A stretch of DNA of 64,000 bases, from NCBI GenBank assembly GCA_963667515.2, contig CAXXXY010000002.1, positions 1-64,000 of the forward strand, written 5' to 3'. Origin of the DNA: VYDC01 sp963667515 (GTDB lineage: Bacteria; Chloroflexota; Dehalococcoidia; UBA2979). Of the stretch, positions 38,010 through 48,143 are shown one piece after another (position 1 is the first letter of the stretch; each line of letters opens with the position of its first letter). The notes beneath the pieces were generated by a model. It saw nothing but the letters and a program-made list of their open reading frames with translations, did not search any database and had not been told where the DNA came from. The translations under genes and the position numbers were made by a program.

Positions 38010-39809
38010 ATGACCACGACCCAGGACCCGCCCGCCCGCGAGCCCCACACGCAGGAGCCGACCGGGGCGCCGCCCACGCCCGCGCCCGGCGCCGGCGAGA
38101 CGCCGAGCCCCGACGGCCGCGTCATGTCGGGCGCCGACATCGTCCTCGAGAGCCTGAAGCGCGCGGGCGCCACCACCGTCTTCGGCTACCCGGGCGGCGT
38201 CGTGCTGCCGCTCTACGACCGGCTGCCCGCGCACCCGGAGGTGCGCCACATCCTCGTGCGGCACGAGCAGGGCGGCGGGCACGCCGCGGACGCCTACGCG
38301 CGCGCCACCGGGGAGCTCGGCGTCGCGCTCGCCACCTCGGGGCCGGGCGCCACCAACCTCGTCACCGCCGTGCAGAACGCGATGATGGACTCGGTGCCGG
38401 TGCTCTTCATCACGGGCAACGTCGCGCGCAACCTGATCGGGCGCGACGGCTTCCAGGAGGCGGACGCCACGGGCATCCTCATGCCCACCGTCAAGCACAA
38501 CTACCTCGTCATGCGCGCGGAGGACCTCGCGCCGACGTTCGCGGAGGCGATCTACCTCGCCACCACGGGCCGGCCGGGGCCCGTGCACATCGACATCCCC
38601 AAGGACGTCTTCCTGGAGGAGGCGGAGTTCCGCTGGCCGGAGCGCGTGCGCGTGCGCGGCTACCACATCCCCGGCGCCGCCGCCGAGGACGACGTGCGCC
38701 GCGCCACGGAACTGATCGACGCGGCGGAGCGCCCGATCATCTTCGCGGGCCACGGCATCGTGATCGCGAACGCGGCGGAGGAGCTGCGTGCCTTCGCCGA
38801 GCACGCCGGCATCCCGATCCTCACCACGCTGCTGGGCCTCGGTGGCATCGACCAGCGGCACCCGCTCTCGTACGGGATGATGGGGATGCACGGCTCCTAC
38901 CACGCGAATATGGCCGCCTCCAACGCCGACCTGATCCTCGGGCTGGGCATGCGCATGGACGACCGCGCGCTGGGCCGCTTCACCGACCTCAATCCGACGG
39001 CGCAGATCGTCCACCTCGACATCGACCCGGCGGAGCACAACAAGAACGTCGAGACCGCGGTGCCGATCACGGGCGACGTGAAGCACGTGCTGCCGCAGCT
39101 GACGAGGGCCGTGCAGCGCGCCAGCCACCCCGAGTGGCTGCGCTGGATCGACGACCTCGCGAGCGAGCACGCAGGCTCGCTCACCGTCTCGGAGGGGCCG
39201 GCGCTGACCGTGCAGTACGTCGTGCAGCAGATCGCGCAGGCGCACGCCGCGGAGGAGGACTTCACCGTCGTCACCGGCGTCGGCCAGCACCAGATGTGGG
39301 CGGCGCAGCACATGAGCATCTCGCGGCCGCGGCAGCTCATCACCTCGGGCGGCCTCGGCACGATGGGCTTCGAGGTGCCGGCCGCCCTCGGCGCGCAGAT
39401 CGCGCGCCCCGGCGCCAGCGTGTGGGCGATCTGCGGCGACGGCGGCTTCCAGATGACGTTCCAGGAGATCGCCACGATGGTCGACGAGCAGGCGCCCGTG
39501 AAGCTCGCGATCATGAACAACGGCTACCTGGGCATGGTGCGCCAGTGGCAGGAGCTCTTCTACAAGGACAACTACGTCGCGGTGGCGATATCGCAGCCGG
39601 ACTTCGTGACGCTGGCCCAGGCCTACGGCATCCGCGGCATCCGCGTGACCGAGCCCGGCGAGGTGGTGGAGGCGATCCGCGAGGCGGACGCGCACCCCGG
39701 CCCGGTGCTGCTGGACTTCCGCGTGACGGCGGACGACAACGTCTGGCCGATGGTGCCGGCCGGCGCAGCGCTCGGCGAGACCGTCGAGACCGCCGACGAG
39801 CTGGGGTAG
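38010..39809 (+). CDS. ilvB: acetolactate synthase, large (catalytic) subunit
   Basis: A 599-residue thiamine-diphosphate enzyme that makes 2-acetolactate or 2-aceto-2-hydroxybutyrate. The N-terminal catalytic Glu is in VRHEQGGGHAADAYAR (about residue 80). The ThDP motif runs from GDGGFQM to NNGYLGMVRQWQELFY (about 475-515). The first 35 residues are a Pro/Thr-rich extension. It is the first gene after the ilv leader and is followed four bases later by ilvN. Confidence 0.96.
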   Translation: MTTTQDPPAREPHTQEPTGAPPTPAPGAGETPSPDGRVMSGADIVLESLKRAGATTVFGYPGGVVLPLYDRLPAHPEVRHILVRHEQGGGHAADAYARATGELGVALATSGPGATNLVTAVQNAMMDSVPVLFITGNVARNLIGRDGFQEADATGILMPTVKHNYLVMRAEDLAPTFAEAIYLATTGRPGPVHIDIPKDVFLEEAEFRWPERVRVRGYHIPGAAAEDDVRRATELIDAAERPIIFAGHGIVIANAAEELRAFAEHAGIPILTTLLGLGGIDQRHPLSYGMMGMHGSYHANMAASNADLILGLGMRMDDRALGRFTDLNPTAQIVHLDIDPAEHNKNVETAVPITGDVKHVLPQLTRAVQRASHPEWLRWIDDLASEHAGSLTVSEGPALTVQYVVQQIAQAHAAEEDFTVVTGVGQHQMWAAQHMSISRPRQLITSGGLGTMGFEVPAALGAQIARPGASVWAICGDGGFQMTFQEIATMVDEQAPVKLAIMNNGYLGMVRQWQELFYKDNYVAVAISQPDFVTLAQAYGIRGIRVTEPGEVVEAIREADAHPGPVLLDFRVTADDNVWPMVPAGAALGETVETADELG

Positions 39810-39813
39810 GACG

Positions 39814-40395
39814 ATGCTGCACACAGTCGTCGCGCTGGTGGAGGACCGCCCCGGGGTGCTGAACCGGGTCGCCAGCCTCTTCCGCCGGCGCGGCTTCAAC
39901 ATCGAGTCGTTGGCCGTCGGCACCACGCACGAGGACGGCATCTCGCGAATGACGATCATCGTCGACGGGCACGAGGGCATCGTCGACCAGGTCGAGAAGC
40001 AGCTGATGAAGCTCATCGACGTGATCAAGGTGGAGGACCTCACCAACGCCGAGGCCGTGAACCGCGAGCTCGCGCTGATCAAGGTGCGCTGCACCGCCGC
40101 CAACCGGCGCGAGGTGCTGGACATCGCCGAGATCTTCCGCGCACAGGCCGTCGACCTCTCGCCCGGCAGCGTGATGCTGCAGGCAGTGGCGCAGCGCGAC
40201 CGCGTGGACGGGCTGCTGGAGAACCTGCGGCCCTATGGCGTGATGGAGCTGATGCGCACCGGCCGCGTCTCCATGCGGCGCGGGCCGCAGGTCACGGCGT
40301 ACGAGGACGGCAACGGCGAGAGCCCGGAGATGCACCGCTTCCACTCGGAGGCGGGCCGCTTGCCGGAGGGCGAGCTACCCTACGTCAGCGACTGA
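39814..40395 (+). CDS. ilvN: acetolactate synthase, small (regulatory) subunit
   Basis: A 193-residue regulatory subunit. The ACT domain is at the N-terminus (HTVVALVEDRPGVLNRVASL, RGFNIESLAVG); the C-terminal domain follows from IKVRCTAANRREVLDI. It carries valine feedback inhibition of IlvB. A 25-residue tail after RTGRVSM is longer than usual. It starts four bases after ilvB. Confidence 0.95.
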   Translation: MLHTVVALVEDRPGVLNRVASLFRRRGFNIESLAVGTTHEDGISRMTIIVDGHEGIVDQVEKQLMKLIDVIKVEDLTNAEAVNRELALIKVRCTAANRREVLDIAEIFRAQAVDLSPGSVMLQAVAQRDRVDGLLENLRPYGVMELMRTGRVSMRRGPQVTAYEDGNGESPEMHRFHSEAGRLPEGELPYVSD

Positions 40396-40471
40396 CGCGC
40401 ACGCGGCGACGGGTGCGTCGCGAACACGGGAGAGCGGCCGCGACCGACGCGGCACGAGGGCGGGGGGCCCG

Positions 40472-41473
<1,002 letters not shown>

Positions 41474-41481
41474 CCGCGGCG

Positions 41482-41550
41482 ATGCACCCACCCGCTCGCC
41501 CCGCCCGCGCCGCACTCGGCCTCGTGCTGCCGTGGCCCCTCGTCGCCTAG
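41482..41550 (+). CDS. possible leu leader peptide ahead of leuA
   Basis: A 22-codon frame ends Leu-Gly-Leu-Val-Leu-Pro-Trp-Pro-Leu-Val-Ala-stop. Its last codons (41538-41548) are perfectly complementary over 11 bases to 41586-41596, a layout seen in attenuators where the ribosome on the leader controls downstream pairing. It lies between ilvC and leuA within the operon. Codons for Leu are common in this DNA, so chance is not excluded. Confidence 0.45.
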   Translation: MHPPARPARAALGLVLPWPLVA

Positions 41551-41628
41551 CAGGCAGCGGGGGCCCGAGATGCACCGGACGAGGCAGGCGACGAGGCCGC
41601 ACGAGGCGAGGCCAGGACGGACGGGACG

Positions 41629-43218
41629 ATGAGCGCGCAGGAGCAGACGGGCGCCACAGCCGGCGCCGGCGACAAGGTCCACATCTTCGACACCACGCTC
41701 CGCGACGGGGAGCAGTCGGCGGGCATCGGCTTCACGATCGACGAGAAGCTCGCCATCGCGCGGCAGCTCGAGCGCCTCGGCGTCGACATCATCGAGGCGG
41801 GATTCCCCGCCTCCTCGCCCGGCGACCTCGAGGCCGTCTCGCTCATCGCAAAGGAGGTGCGCGGGCCGATCATCTGCGGCCTCGCGCGCGCCAACGCCGG
41901 GGACATCGACGCCGTGTGGGAGGCCGTGCACCACGCGGAGACGCCGCGCATCCACGTCTTCATCTCCTCCAGCGCCATCCACATGGCGCAGCAGCTCCAC
42001 AAGAACAAGGAGGACGTGCTGGAGCTCGCGCGCTCCTCTGTGGCGCGCGCGGCCGGCTACTGCCCCGAGGTCGAGTTCTCGCCGATGGACGCGACGCGCT
42101 CCGACCCGCAGTTCGTCTTCGAGCTGGTCGAGGCCGCCATCGACGAGGGCGCCACCACCATCAACATCCCCGACACGGTCGGCTACGCGATCCCCGAGGA
42201 GTTCGGCGCATTCCTGCGCGAGCTGCAGGAGCGGGTGCCGAACATCGACCGCGCGCGGCTCTCCGTGCACTGCCAGAACGACCTCGGCCTGGCGAGCGCG
42301 AACTCGCTGGCGGGCGTGCTCGCGGGCGCGCGGCAGGTGGAGGGCACGATCAACGGCATCGGCGAGCGCGCGGGCAACGCCTCGCTGGAGGAGGTGATAC
42401 TCGCCATCCAGACGCGCCGCGACATGATGCAGGTGCACACGGACGTGAACACCCGCGAGATCTACGCCGCCAGCAAGCTGGTGGAGCGGCTCTCCGGCAT
42501 GAACGTGCAGCCGCACAAGGCGATCGTGGGCCGCAACGCCTTCCGACACTCCTCGGGCATCCACCAGGACGGCGTGCTGAAGATGCGCGAGACCTACGAG
42601 ATCATGGACCCCGCCGAGCTCGGCATCCCTTCCGGCGACTCGATCGTGCTGACGAAGGTCTCGGGCCGGCACGGGCTGCGCGCGCGGCTGGAGGCGCTGG
42701 GCGTCACGCTCGAGGACGCCGAGTTCGAGCGCGTCTTCGACGCCTTCAAGAAGGTCGCCGATCGCAAGGACGAAGTGGACGACCGCGACCTGGAGGCGAT
42801 CCTCTCGGAGCAGACGCAGCACCACGTGGAGGAGAGCTGGGCGCTCGACCTGCTGCAGGTGTCCACGGCGGACCGCGGCCGGCCGACGGCGACCGTGCGC
42901 CTCACCGGCCCCGACGGCGCGAGCGGCGAGGACGCGGCCATCGGCGACGGCCCGGTCGACGCCATCTACCGCGCGATCAACCGCGTCACCGGCGTGCAGA
43001 ACCAGCTCACGGAGTTCAGCGTAAAGTCCGTGACCGAGGGCATCGACGCGCAGGGCGAGGTGACGATCCGCATCGAGGCGGAGGGCGCCGGCTACACGGG
43101 CCGCGCCGCGGACACCGACATCCTGGTGGCCTCGGCGCGCGCCTATGTGCACGCGCTCAACCGCTACCTGGCGGCGCGCGAGCGCGCCGCGGCGCCGGAG
43201 CCGGCCGCCACGCGCTGA
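41629..43218 (+). CDS. leuA: 2-isopropylmalate synthase
   Basis: A 529-residue enzyme that condenses acetyl-CoA with 2-oxoisovalerate, the first step of leucine synthesis. The catalytic TIM barrel opens with FDTTLRDGEQSAGIGFTID; the metal-binding His pair is in RLSVHCQNDLGLA and GERAGNASLEEV follows. The C-terminal LeuA allosteric domain for leucine feedback begins around residue 405 (LQVSTADRGRPTATVRL). Start ATG 41629. Confidence 0.95.
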   Translation: MSAQEQTGATAGAGDKVHIFDTTLRDGEQSAGIGFTIDEKLAIARQLERLGVDIIEAGFPASSPGDLEAVSLIAKEVRGPIICGLARANAGDIDAVWEAVHHAETPRIHVFISSSAIHMAQQLHKNKEDVLELARSSVARAAGYCPEVEFSPMDATRSDPQFVFELVEAAIDEGATTINIPDTVGYAIPEEFGAFLRELQERVPNIDRARLSVHCQNDLGLASANSLAGVLAGARQVEGTINGIGERAGNASLEEVILAIQTRRDMMQVHTDVNTREIYAASKLVERLSGMNVQPHKAIVGRNAFRHSSGIHQDGVLKMRETYEIMDPAELGIPSGDSIVLTKVSGRHGLRARLEALGVTLEDAEFERVFDAFKKVADRKDEVDDRDLEAILSEQTQHHVEESWALDLLQVSTADRGRPTATVRLTGPDGASGEDAAIGDGPVDAIYRAINRVTGVQNQLTEFSVKSVTEGIDAQGEVTIRIEAEGAGYTGRAADTDILVASARAYVHALNRYLAARERAAAPEPAATR

Positions 43219-43317
43219 GGCCGGGCCCACCGCGGGCGCGGCGCGGCGGCAGGAGACGACCACGGGCGCGCTTCGGGCGGGGCGCGCCCGGCGACGGAGC
43301 GGGGACGAGGGGGGCAC

Positions 43318-44793
43318 GTGAGCGAGCCGAAGACGCTGGCCGAGAAAGTGTGGGATCAGCACGTCGTGCCCAGCCCGCTGCAGGAGCGAGCGCGGCTCGC
43401 GGCGCTGGGTGAGGCGGGAGAGCCCGCCGCGGCGGGGGCGCCGGCCGAGCGGCCGGAGCTGCTCTACATCGACCTGCACCTCGTGCACGAGGTGACCTCG
43501 GCGCAGGCGTTCGAGGGGCTGCGGGTCGCGGGCTACCCCGTCCGCCGGCCCGACCTGACGCTGGCCACGGTCGACCACAACGTCCCGACGATCGGCCGCG
43601 ACCAGCCCAACCCGGACCCGGTGTCGGCCAAGCAGATCGCCACGCTGCAGGAGAACGCCCGGGAGTTCGGCGTCCCGCTGTTCGACATCTTCGACATCCG
43701 CCAGGGGATCGTGCACATCATCGGGCCGGAGCACGGCTACACCCAGCCCGGCATGACCATCGTCTGCGGCGACAGCCACACCTCCACGCACGGCGCCTTC
43801 GGCTCGCTCGCGATCGGCATCGGCACCTCGGAGGTCGAGCATGTGCTGGCAACGCAGACGCTGCGCCAGGTGCGCCCGAAGACGATGTCGGTGGAGGTCA
43901 CGGGCGAGCTCCGCCCCGGCGTGACGGCGAAGGACGTAATCCTCGCGATCATCCACGAGATCGGCGTGCACGGCGGCATCGGCCACGTCATCGAGTACCG
44001 CGGCGACGTCATCCGCAACCTCTCGATGGAGGGGCGCATGACGGTCTGCAACATGTCGATCGAGGCGGGGGCGCGCGCCGGGCTGATCGCGCCCGACGAG
44101 ACCACGTTCGCCTACATGAAGGGCCGCCCGCAGCTGCCGCAGGGCGAGGCGTGGGACGCGGCCGTCGAGCGCTGGTCGCAGCTTTCCACCGACGAGGGCG
44201 CGCGCTTCGACACCGAGGTCACGATCGACGGCTCGGCGATCGTGCCGTACGTCACCTGGGGCACGAACCCGGCGCAGAGCGTCACCGTGGACGACCGCGT
44301 GCCCGACCCCGCCACCATGCCGAGCCCCGCCCTCCGCGACGCGGCGCAGCGCGCCCTCACCTATATGGACCTCGAGGCCGGCACGCCGATCCGCGAGATC
44401 GGCATCGATCGCGTCTTCGTCGGCTCCTGCACCAACGGCCGCATCGAGGATCTGCGCGCGGCCGCCGCGGTGGTCGCCGGCAAGCACGTCGCCTCCGGCG
44501 TGCGCGCGATGGTCGTGCCGGGCTCGGGCCTCGTGAAGCAGCAGGCCGAGCAGGAGGGCCTCGACGCGGTCTTCACGGGCGCGGGCTTCGAGTGGCGCGA
44601 TGCCGGCTGCTCGATGTGCCTGGGGATGAACCCGGACATCCTGCTGCCGGGCGAGCGCTGCGCCTCCACCTCGAACCGCAACTTCGAGGGGCGGCAGGGC
44701 CCCGGCGGGCGCACGCACCTGGTCTCGCCCGAGATGGCGGCGGCGGCCGCGATCGCCGGGCACTTCGTCGACGTGCGGGAGGTGACCTCGTGA
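43318..44793 (+). CDS. leuC: 3-isopropylmalate dehydratase, large subunit
   Basis: A 491-residue aconitase-family subunit. The [4Fe-4S] ligands are in VGSCTNGRIEDLR (about 360) and CSMCLGMNPD (about 425), and the DSHTSTHGAFGSLA segment is at about 150. An N-terminal stretch with a Pro/Ala-rich insert (residues 20-45) is unusual. GTG 43318 follows GGGGC. The stop overlaps the leuD start by GTGA. Confidence 0.95.
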   Translation: MSEPKTLAEKVWDQHVVPSPLQERARLAALGEAGEPAAAGAPAERPELLYIDLHLVHEVTSAQAFEGLRVAGYPVRRPDLTLATVDHNVPTIGRDQPNPDPVSAKQIATLQENAREFGVPLFDIFDIRQGIVHIIGPEHGYTQPGMTIVCGDSHTSTHGAFGSLAIGIGTSEVEHVLATQTLRQVRPKTMSVEVTGELRPGVTAKDVILAIIHEIGVHGGIGHVIEYRGDVIRNLSMEGRMTVCNMSIEAGARAGLIAPDETTFAYMKGRPQLPQGEAWDAAVERWSQLSTDEGARFDTEVTIDGSAIVPYVTWGTNPAQSVTVDDRVPDPATMPSPALRDAAQRALTYMDLEAGTPIREIGIDRVFVGSCTNGRIEDLRAAAAVVAGKHVASGVRAMVVPGSGLVKQQAEQEGLDAVFTGAGFEWRDAGCSMCLGMNPDILLPGERCASTSNRNFEGRQGPGGRTHLVSPEMAAAAAIAGHFVDVREVTS

Positions 44794-45389
44794 ATCGCGT
44801 GAGCACGGTGCGCGGCAAGGCGCTTCCGCTGGACCGCCCCAACGTCGACACGGATCAGATCATCCCCGCCAAGCACCTGAAGCGCATCGAGCGCACGGGC
44901 TACGGACCCTTCGCCTTCGAGGCGTGGCGCGCCGATCCCGACTTCGTGCTCAACAACCCGGCGTACGACGGCGCCCGCGTCCTCATCAGCCGCCAGAACT
45001 TCGGCTCTGGCTCCAGCCGCGAGCACGCGGTGTGGGCGATCCAGGGGCTGGGCATCCAGGCGCTGATCGCGCCCTCGTTCGCCGACATCTTCAAGACGAA
45101 CTGCTTCCAGGGCGGCGTGCTCACGGTCGAGCTGCCCGACGAGGACATCGACTACCTCATGGCGCGCGCCGAGGAGCTGCCCGAGGCGGAGCTCGTGGTC
45201 GATCTGGAGACGCAGACGGTGCGCACCGGCGACGGCTCGTGGGAGCGCCGCTTCGAGATCGACCCGTTCAAGAAGTACCGCCTGCTGCGCGGGCTGGACG
45301 ACATCGCGATGACGCTGGAGTACGAGCCCGACGTCGCCACCTTCGAGGCCCAGCGCGACGACGCGGCCTACCCGAGCACCACGCCATAG
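44790..45389 (+). CDS. leuD: 3-isopropylmalate dehydratase, small subunit
   Basis: A 199-residue swivelling-domain subunit. It has DRPNVDTDQIIPAKHLKRIE near the start, RQNFGSGSSREHAVWAIQGL (about 65), and FADIFKTNCFQGGVL. It completes LeuC. The GTG start at 44790 overlaps the leuC TGA, so the two subunits are made in step. Confidence 0.95.
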   Translation: MNRVSTVRGKALPLDRPNVDTDQIIPAKHLKRIERTGYGPFAFEAWRADPDFVLNNPAYDGARVLISRQNFGSGSSREHAVWAIQGLGIQALIAPSFADIFKTNCFQGGVLTVELPDEDIDYLMARAEELPEAELVVDLETQTVRTGDGSWERRFEIDPFKKYRLLRGLDDIAMTLEYEPDVATFEAQRDDAAYPSTTP

Positions 45390-45481
45390 CGCCGCTCCGG
45401 GGCGCCACGTCGCGCTCGGCGCAGTCGCGCGCGGCTCCATCGCCCCCGGCCCCGGCGCACGCGGCGCCCTCGCCAGCTGCC

Positions 45482-46387
45482 CTGCTGCGCGCGGCGGGCG
45501 TCGAGGGACGGGCGTGGCGGCTCGGCTCGGGTTACGGCGCTGTCGCCTACCGCGCGGGCGAGCACGTGCTGCGCGTGCTGCGGCCCACCAACCCCGCCTC
45601 CATCACCGCCGGCTACGAGCGCGAGCCGGCGCTGCTGGCGCTGCTCGTGGGCCGCGGCCTCCCCGTCCCGCGCGAGTCGCGGCTGCTGCGGGACGGCGAC
45701 GGCCGCCCGCTCGCCACGCTGCACCGCTACGTCGATGGCGCGCCCGCGCACCGGGCCGGGCGTGAGGGGACGCCGCCGCGCGGCGCCGCTCGCGCCCGCC
45801 TCGCCGTTGACGTCGGGCGCTTCCTCGCCGCGCTGCACGCGACGCCGCTGCGGGACGCACGCGCGCTCGGCGTGCAATCGTTGGATCTGGGACGCGAGCG
45901 CTACTCGCGGCTCGTGGAGGCATGCGCCGCAGAGCTCCCCGCACGCACGCGCGCCTGGCTGCTCGGGGAGCTCGCGACGTTCCTCGACGGCGGCGGCTCA
46001 CAGCATGCGTCGCGCCTCCTCATCCACGGCGACATCGCCGGGTGGCACCTGCTGACGCGGCCCGACGGGACGCTCGCGGGGGTGATCGACTGGGCCGACG
46101 CGGCGATCGCGGACCCCGCGCTCGATCTCGCCGGCGTTCTGTGGCAGTTCCCGCCGTCGTTCCTCGCGCGCGTGCTCGACGCGTACGCGGGCACGGGCCG
46201 GCGAGCCGCCGAGGTCGCGCGCGATCCCGACCTCGGGCGGCGCATCCGCTTCTACCTCACGGTGGTCGCCGTCTTCCAGCTCCGCTACGGCTGGATGCTG
46301 GGCGGCGCGGCCGGCGCGGCCGAGACCGCCTCCGGCCACCGCCGTCTCGCCGCGCAGGCGGCGGCCCACACGCGGGCGTCGCGCTAG
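45482..46387 (+). CDS. aminoglycoside-phosphotransferase-fold (APH-like) protein
   Basis: About 300 residues of APH fold: N-lobe (RAWRLGSGYGAVAYRAGEHVL), hinge, catalytic loop LLIHGDIAGWHLL and metal motif GVIDWADAAIADPALDL. In the catalytic loop the Asn usually found after HGD-x4 is His. No ATG, GTG or TTG lies before the fold begins; the first GTG (45566) would remove strand 1. I give a CTG at 45482 as a placeholder. It sits between leuD and leuB on the same strand. Substrate unknown; homoserine-kinase-like or small-molecule kinases share the fold. Confidence 0.7.
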   Translation: MLRAAGVEGRAWRLGSGYGAVAYRAGEHVLRVLRPTNPASITAGYEREPALLALLVGRGLPVPRESRLLRDGDGRPLATLHRYVDGAPAHRAGREGTPPRGAARARLAVDVGRFLAALHATPLRDARALGVQSLDLGRERYSRLVEACAAELPARTRAWLLGELATFLDGGGSQHASRLLIHGDIAGWHLLTRPDGTLAGVIDWADAAIADPALDLAGVLWQFPPSFLARVLDAYAGTGRRAAEVARDPDLGRRIRFYLTVVAVFQLRYGWMLGGAAGAAETASGHRRLAAQAAAHTRASR

Positions 46388-46430
46388 ACTCGCGCGGCGC
46401 GCGAGGTCGTGCGAGGAAGACGGAGGCGGC

Positions 46431-47528
46431 GTGGCGGACTACGAGATCCTGGTGCTCCCCGGCGACGGCATCGGCCCCGAGGTCACCGCCGAGGGGGTGC
46501 GGCTGCTGGAGGCCGTCGGCGAGCGCTTCGAGCACTCCTTCGCCTTCACCGAGGAGCTGGTCGGCGGCGCGGCCATCGACGCGCACGGCGTCGCGATCCA
46601 GGACGAGACGATCGAGCGCGCCCGAGCCTCGCACGCCATGCTGTGGGGCGCGGTCGGCGGCCCGAAGTGGGACGACCCCACCGCCGCCGTGCGCCCCGAG
46701 CAGGGGCTGCTGCGCATCCGCCGCGACCTGGGGCTGTGGGCGAACCTGCGCCCCGTCACCGTCGAGCCCGCGCTCGTCGCCTCCTCGCCGCTGCGCCCGG
46801 AGCTGCTGGAGGGCGTCGACCTGCTGGTGGTGCGCGAGCTGACCTCGGGCGCGTACTTCGGGAAGCCGCAGGAGCGCCGCATCACCGACGGCCGCCGCGA
46901 GGCCGTCGACACGATCTACTACAACGAGGGCGAGATCGGCCGCGTCGCGCGCCTCGGCTTCGAGCTGGCGCGCGGGCGTCGACGCAAGCTCCACTCCATC
47001 GACAAGGCGAACGTGCTCGAGTCCTCGCGGCTGTGGCGCGAGGTGGTGCACGAGGTCGCCGTGGGCTACCGCGACGTCGAGTACGCCGACATGCTGGTGG
47101 ACGCGGCCGCGATGCACCTGATCCGCCGCCCCGCCGACTTCGACGTGGTGATCGCCTCCAACCTCTTCGGCGACATCCTCACGGACGAGGCGTCGATGCT
47201 CGCCGGCTCGCTGGGGATGCTGCCGTCGGCCAGCCTCGGCGAGCGCCGCGAGGACGGCACCGGACTCGGCATGTACGAGCCGATCCATGGCTCGGCGCCG
47301 GACATCGCGGGGCAGGGCGTCGCGAACCCGCTCGCGATGTGCCTGTGCGTGGCGATGCTGCTGCGGCACTCCCTCGGCCTCGAGCGGGAGGCCGCCGCCG
47401 TCGAGGCCGCGGTCGCGGGCGCCCTCACGCAGGGTCTGCGCACCGCCGACATCGCCGCCCCCGGCGAGCGCGCGCTCGGCACGCGCGAGATGGCGGCGGC
47501 CGTGATCGGCGGGGTCAGCGCCGACTAG
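46431..47528 (+). CDS. leuB: 3-isopropylmalate dehydrogenase
   Basis: A 365-residue NAD-dependent beta-decarboxylating dehydrogenase, third step of leucine synthesis. It has LVLPGDGIGPEVTAEGV at the N-terminus, LRIRRDLGLWANLRPV, DKANVLESSRLWREVV and the signature NLFGDILTDEASMLAGSLGM (about 245-265). GTG 46431 follows GGAGGC. It ends the leu gene run; repeats and NUDIX genes on the other strand come next. Confidence 0.95.
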   Translation: MADYEILVLPGDGIGPEVTAEGVRLLEAVGERFEHSFAFTEELVGGAAIDAHGVAIQDETIERARASHAMLWGAVGGPKWDDPTAAVRPEQGLLRIRRDLGLWANLRPVTVEPALVASSPLRPELLEGVDLLVVRELTSGAYFGKPQERRITDGRREAVDTIYYNEGEIGRVARLGFELARGRRRKLHSIDKANVLESSRLWREVVHEVAVGYRDVEYADMLVDAAAMHLIRRPADFDVVIASNLFGDILTDEASMLAGSLGMLPSASLGERREDGTGLGMYEPIHGSAPDIAGQGVANPLAMCLCVAMLLRHSLGLEREAAAVEAAVAGALTQGLRTADIAAPGERALGTREMAAAVIGGVSAD

Positions 47529-47530
47529 CG

Positions 47531-47620
47531 AGCGTTCCGCTCGACCTTCGGGGGGGGGGCCGGCCCGAGAGCGGCGGGCTAGCAGCGTTCTGCTGCACCC
47601 TCGGGGCTGCCGCTCCGGCC
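47531..47620 (+). repeat. dispersed repeat cores and a G10 tract after leuB
   Basis: Two variants of the 23-bp core occur, at 47531-47553 (AGCGTTCCGCTCGACCTTCG) and from 47584 (AGCGTTCTGCTGCACCCTCG). A run of ten G spans 47550-47559. The block lies between the convergent leuB and NUDIX genes and holds no supported gene. Confidence 0.7.
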
Positions 47621-47629
47621 AGCAGCCGG

Positions 47630-48139
47630 CTAGGGCCCCACGTCGGGCGGCGCTTGCGGCAGCTCGCCCGCGAGCAGCGGCGGCAGCAGCTCGGCGAGGC
47701 GCGAGGGCGCGAAGATCTGATCGCGCGCCGCTATGAGCTCGGGCACGCTCCACCAGCGGTGGCCGCGCAGCTCCTCCACCTCGATCGGCTCCAGCGCGCG
47801 CGGCGCGACCTCGACGTCGACGCCGGGGACGCGCGCGAGAAAGATGCGCTCGTCGGAGTCGATGAGCCGCTCCCCCCAGCGGAACTCGTGACGCCGCGTC
47901 CACACCAGCGGGCCAAGCGCGACGCCCTCGATGCCGGTCTCCTCCCACAGCTCGCGCAGCGCCGCCTGCTCGAAAGACTCGCCGGGCGGGATGATCGCGC
48001 CCGGCGTGATCCAGAGCCGCGGCTCCTCGTCCTCCGGCATCTGCACCAGCAGCATCAGCACCCGGTCCTGCCCGTCGATGAGCAGCACGCGACCGCAGGG
48101 GCGGTACTCGCGCGCTGGCTGGGGCGTGGCGTCGGGCAT
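47630..48139 (-). CDS. NUDIX hydrolase, tandem copy 1
   Basis: A 169-residue NUDIX protein. The Nudix box spans GAIIPPGESFEQAALREL then WEETGI (about residues 48-71) with all catalytic Glu. The shared C-terminal motif of this trio is HRWWSVPELIAARDQIFAPS then LLPPLLAGELPQAPPDVG. Such enzymes cleave nucleoside diphosphates linked to another moiety; the substrate is unknown. It is the last of three head-to-tail paralogues, five bases after copy 2. Confidence 0.9.
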   Translation of the reverse strand: MPDATPQPAREYRPCGRVLLIDGQDRVLMLLVQMPEDEEPRLWITPGAIIPPGESFEQAALRELWEETGIEGVALGPLVWTRRHEFRWGERLIDSDERIFLARVPGVDVEVAPRALEPIEVEELRGHRWWSVPELIAARDQIFAPSRLAELLPPLLAGELPQAPPDVGP

Positions 48140-48143
48140 CGCG

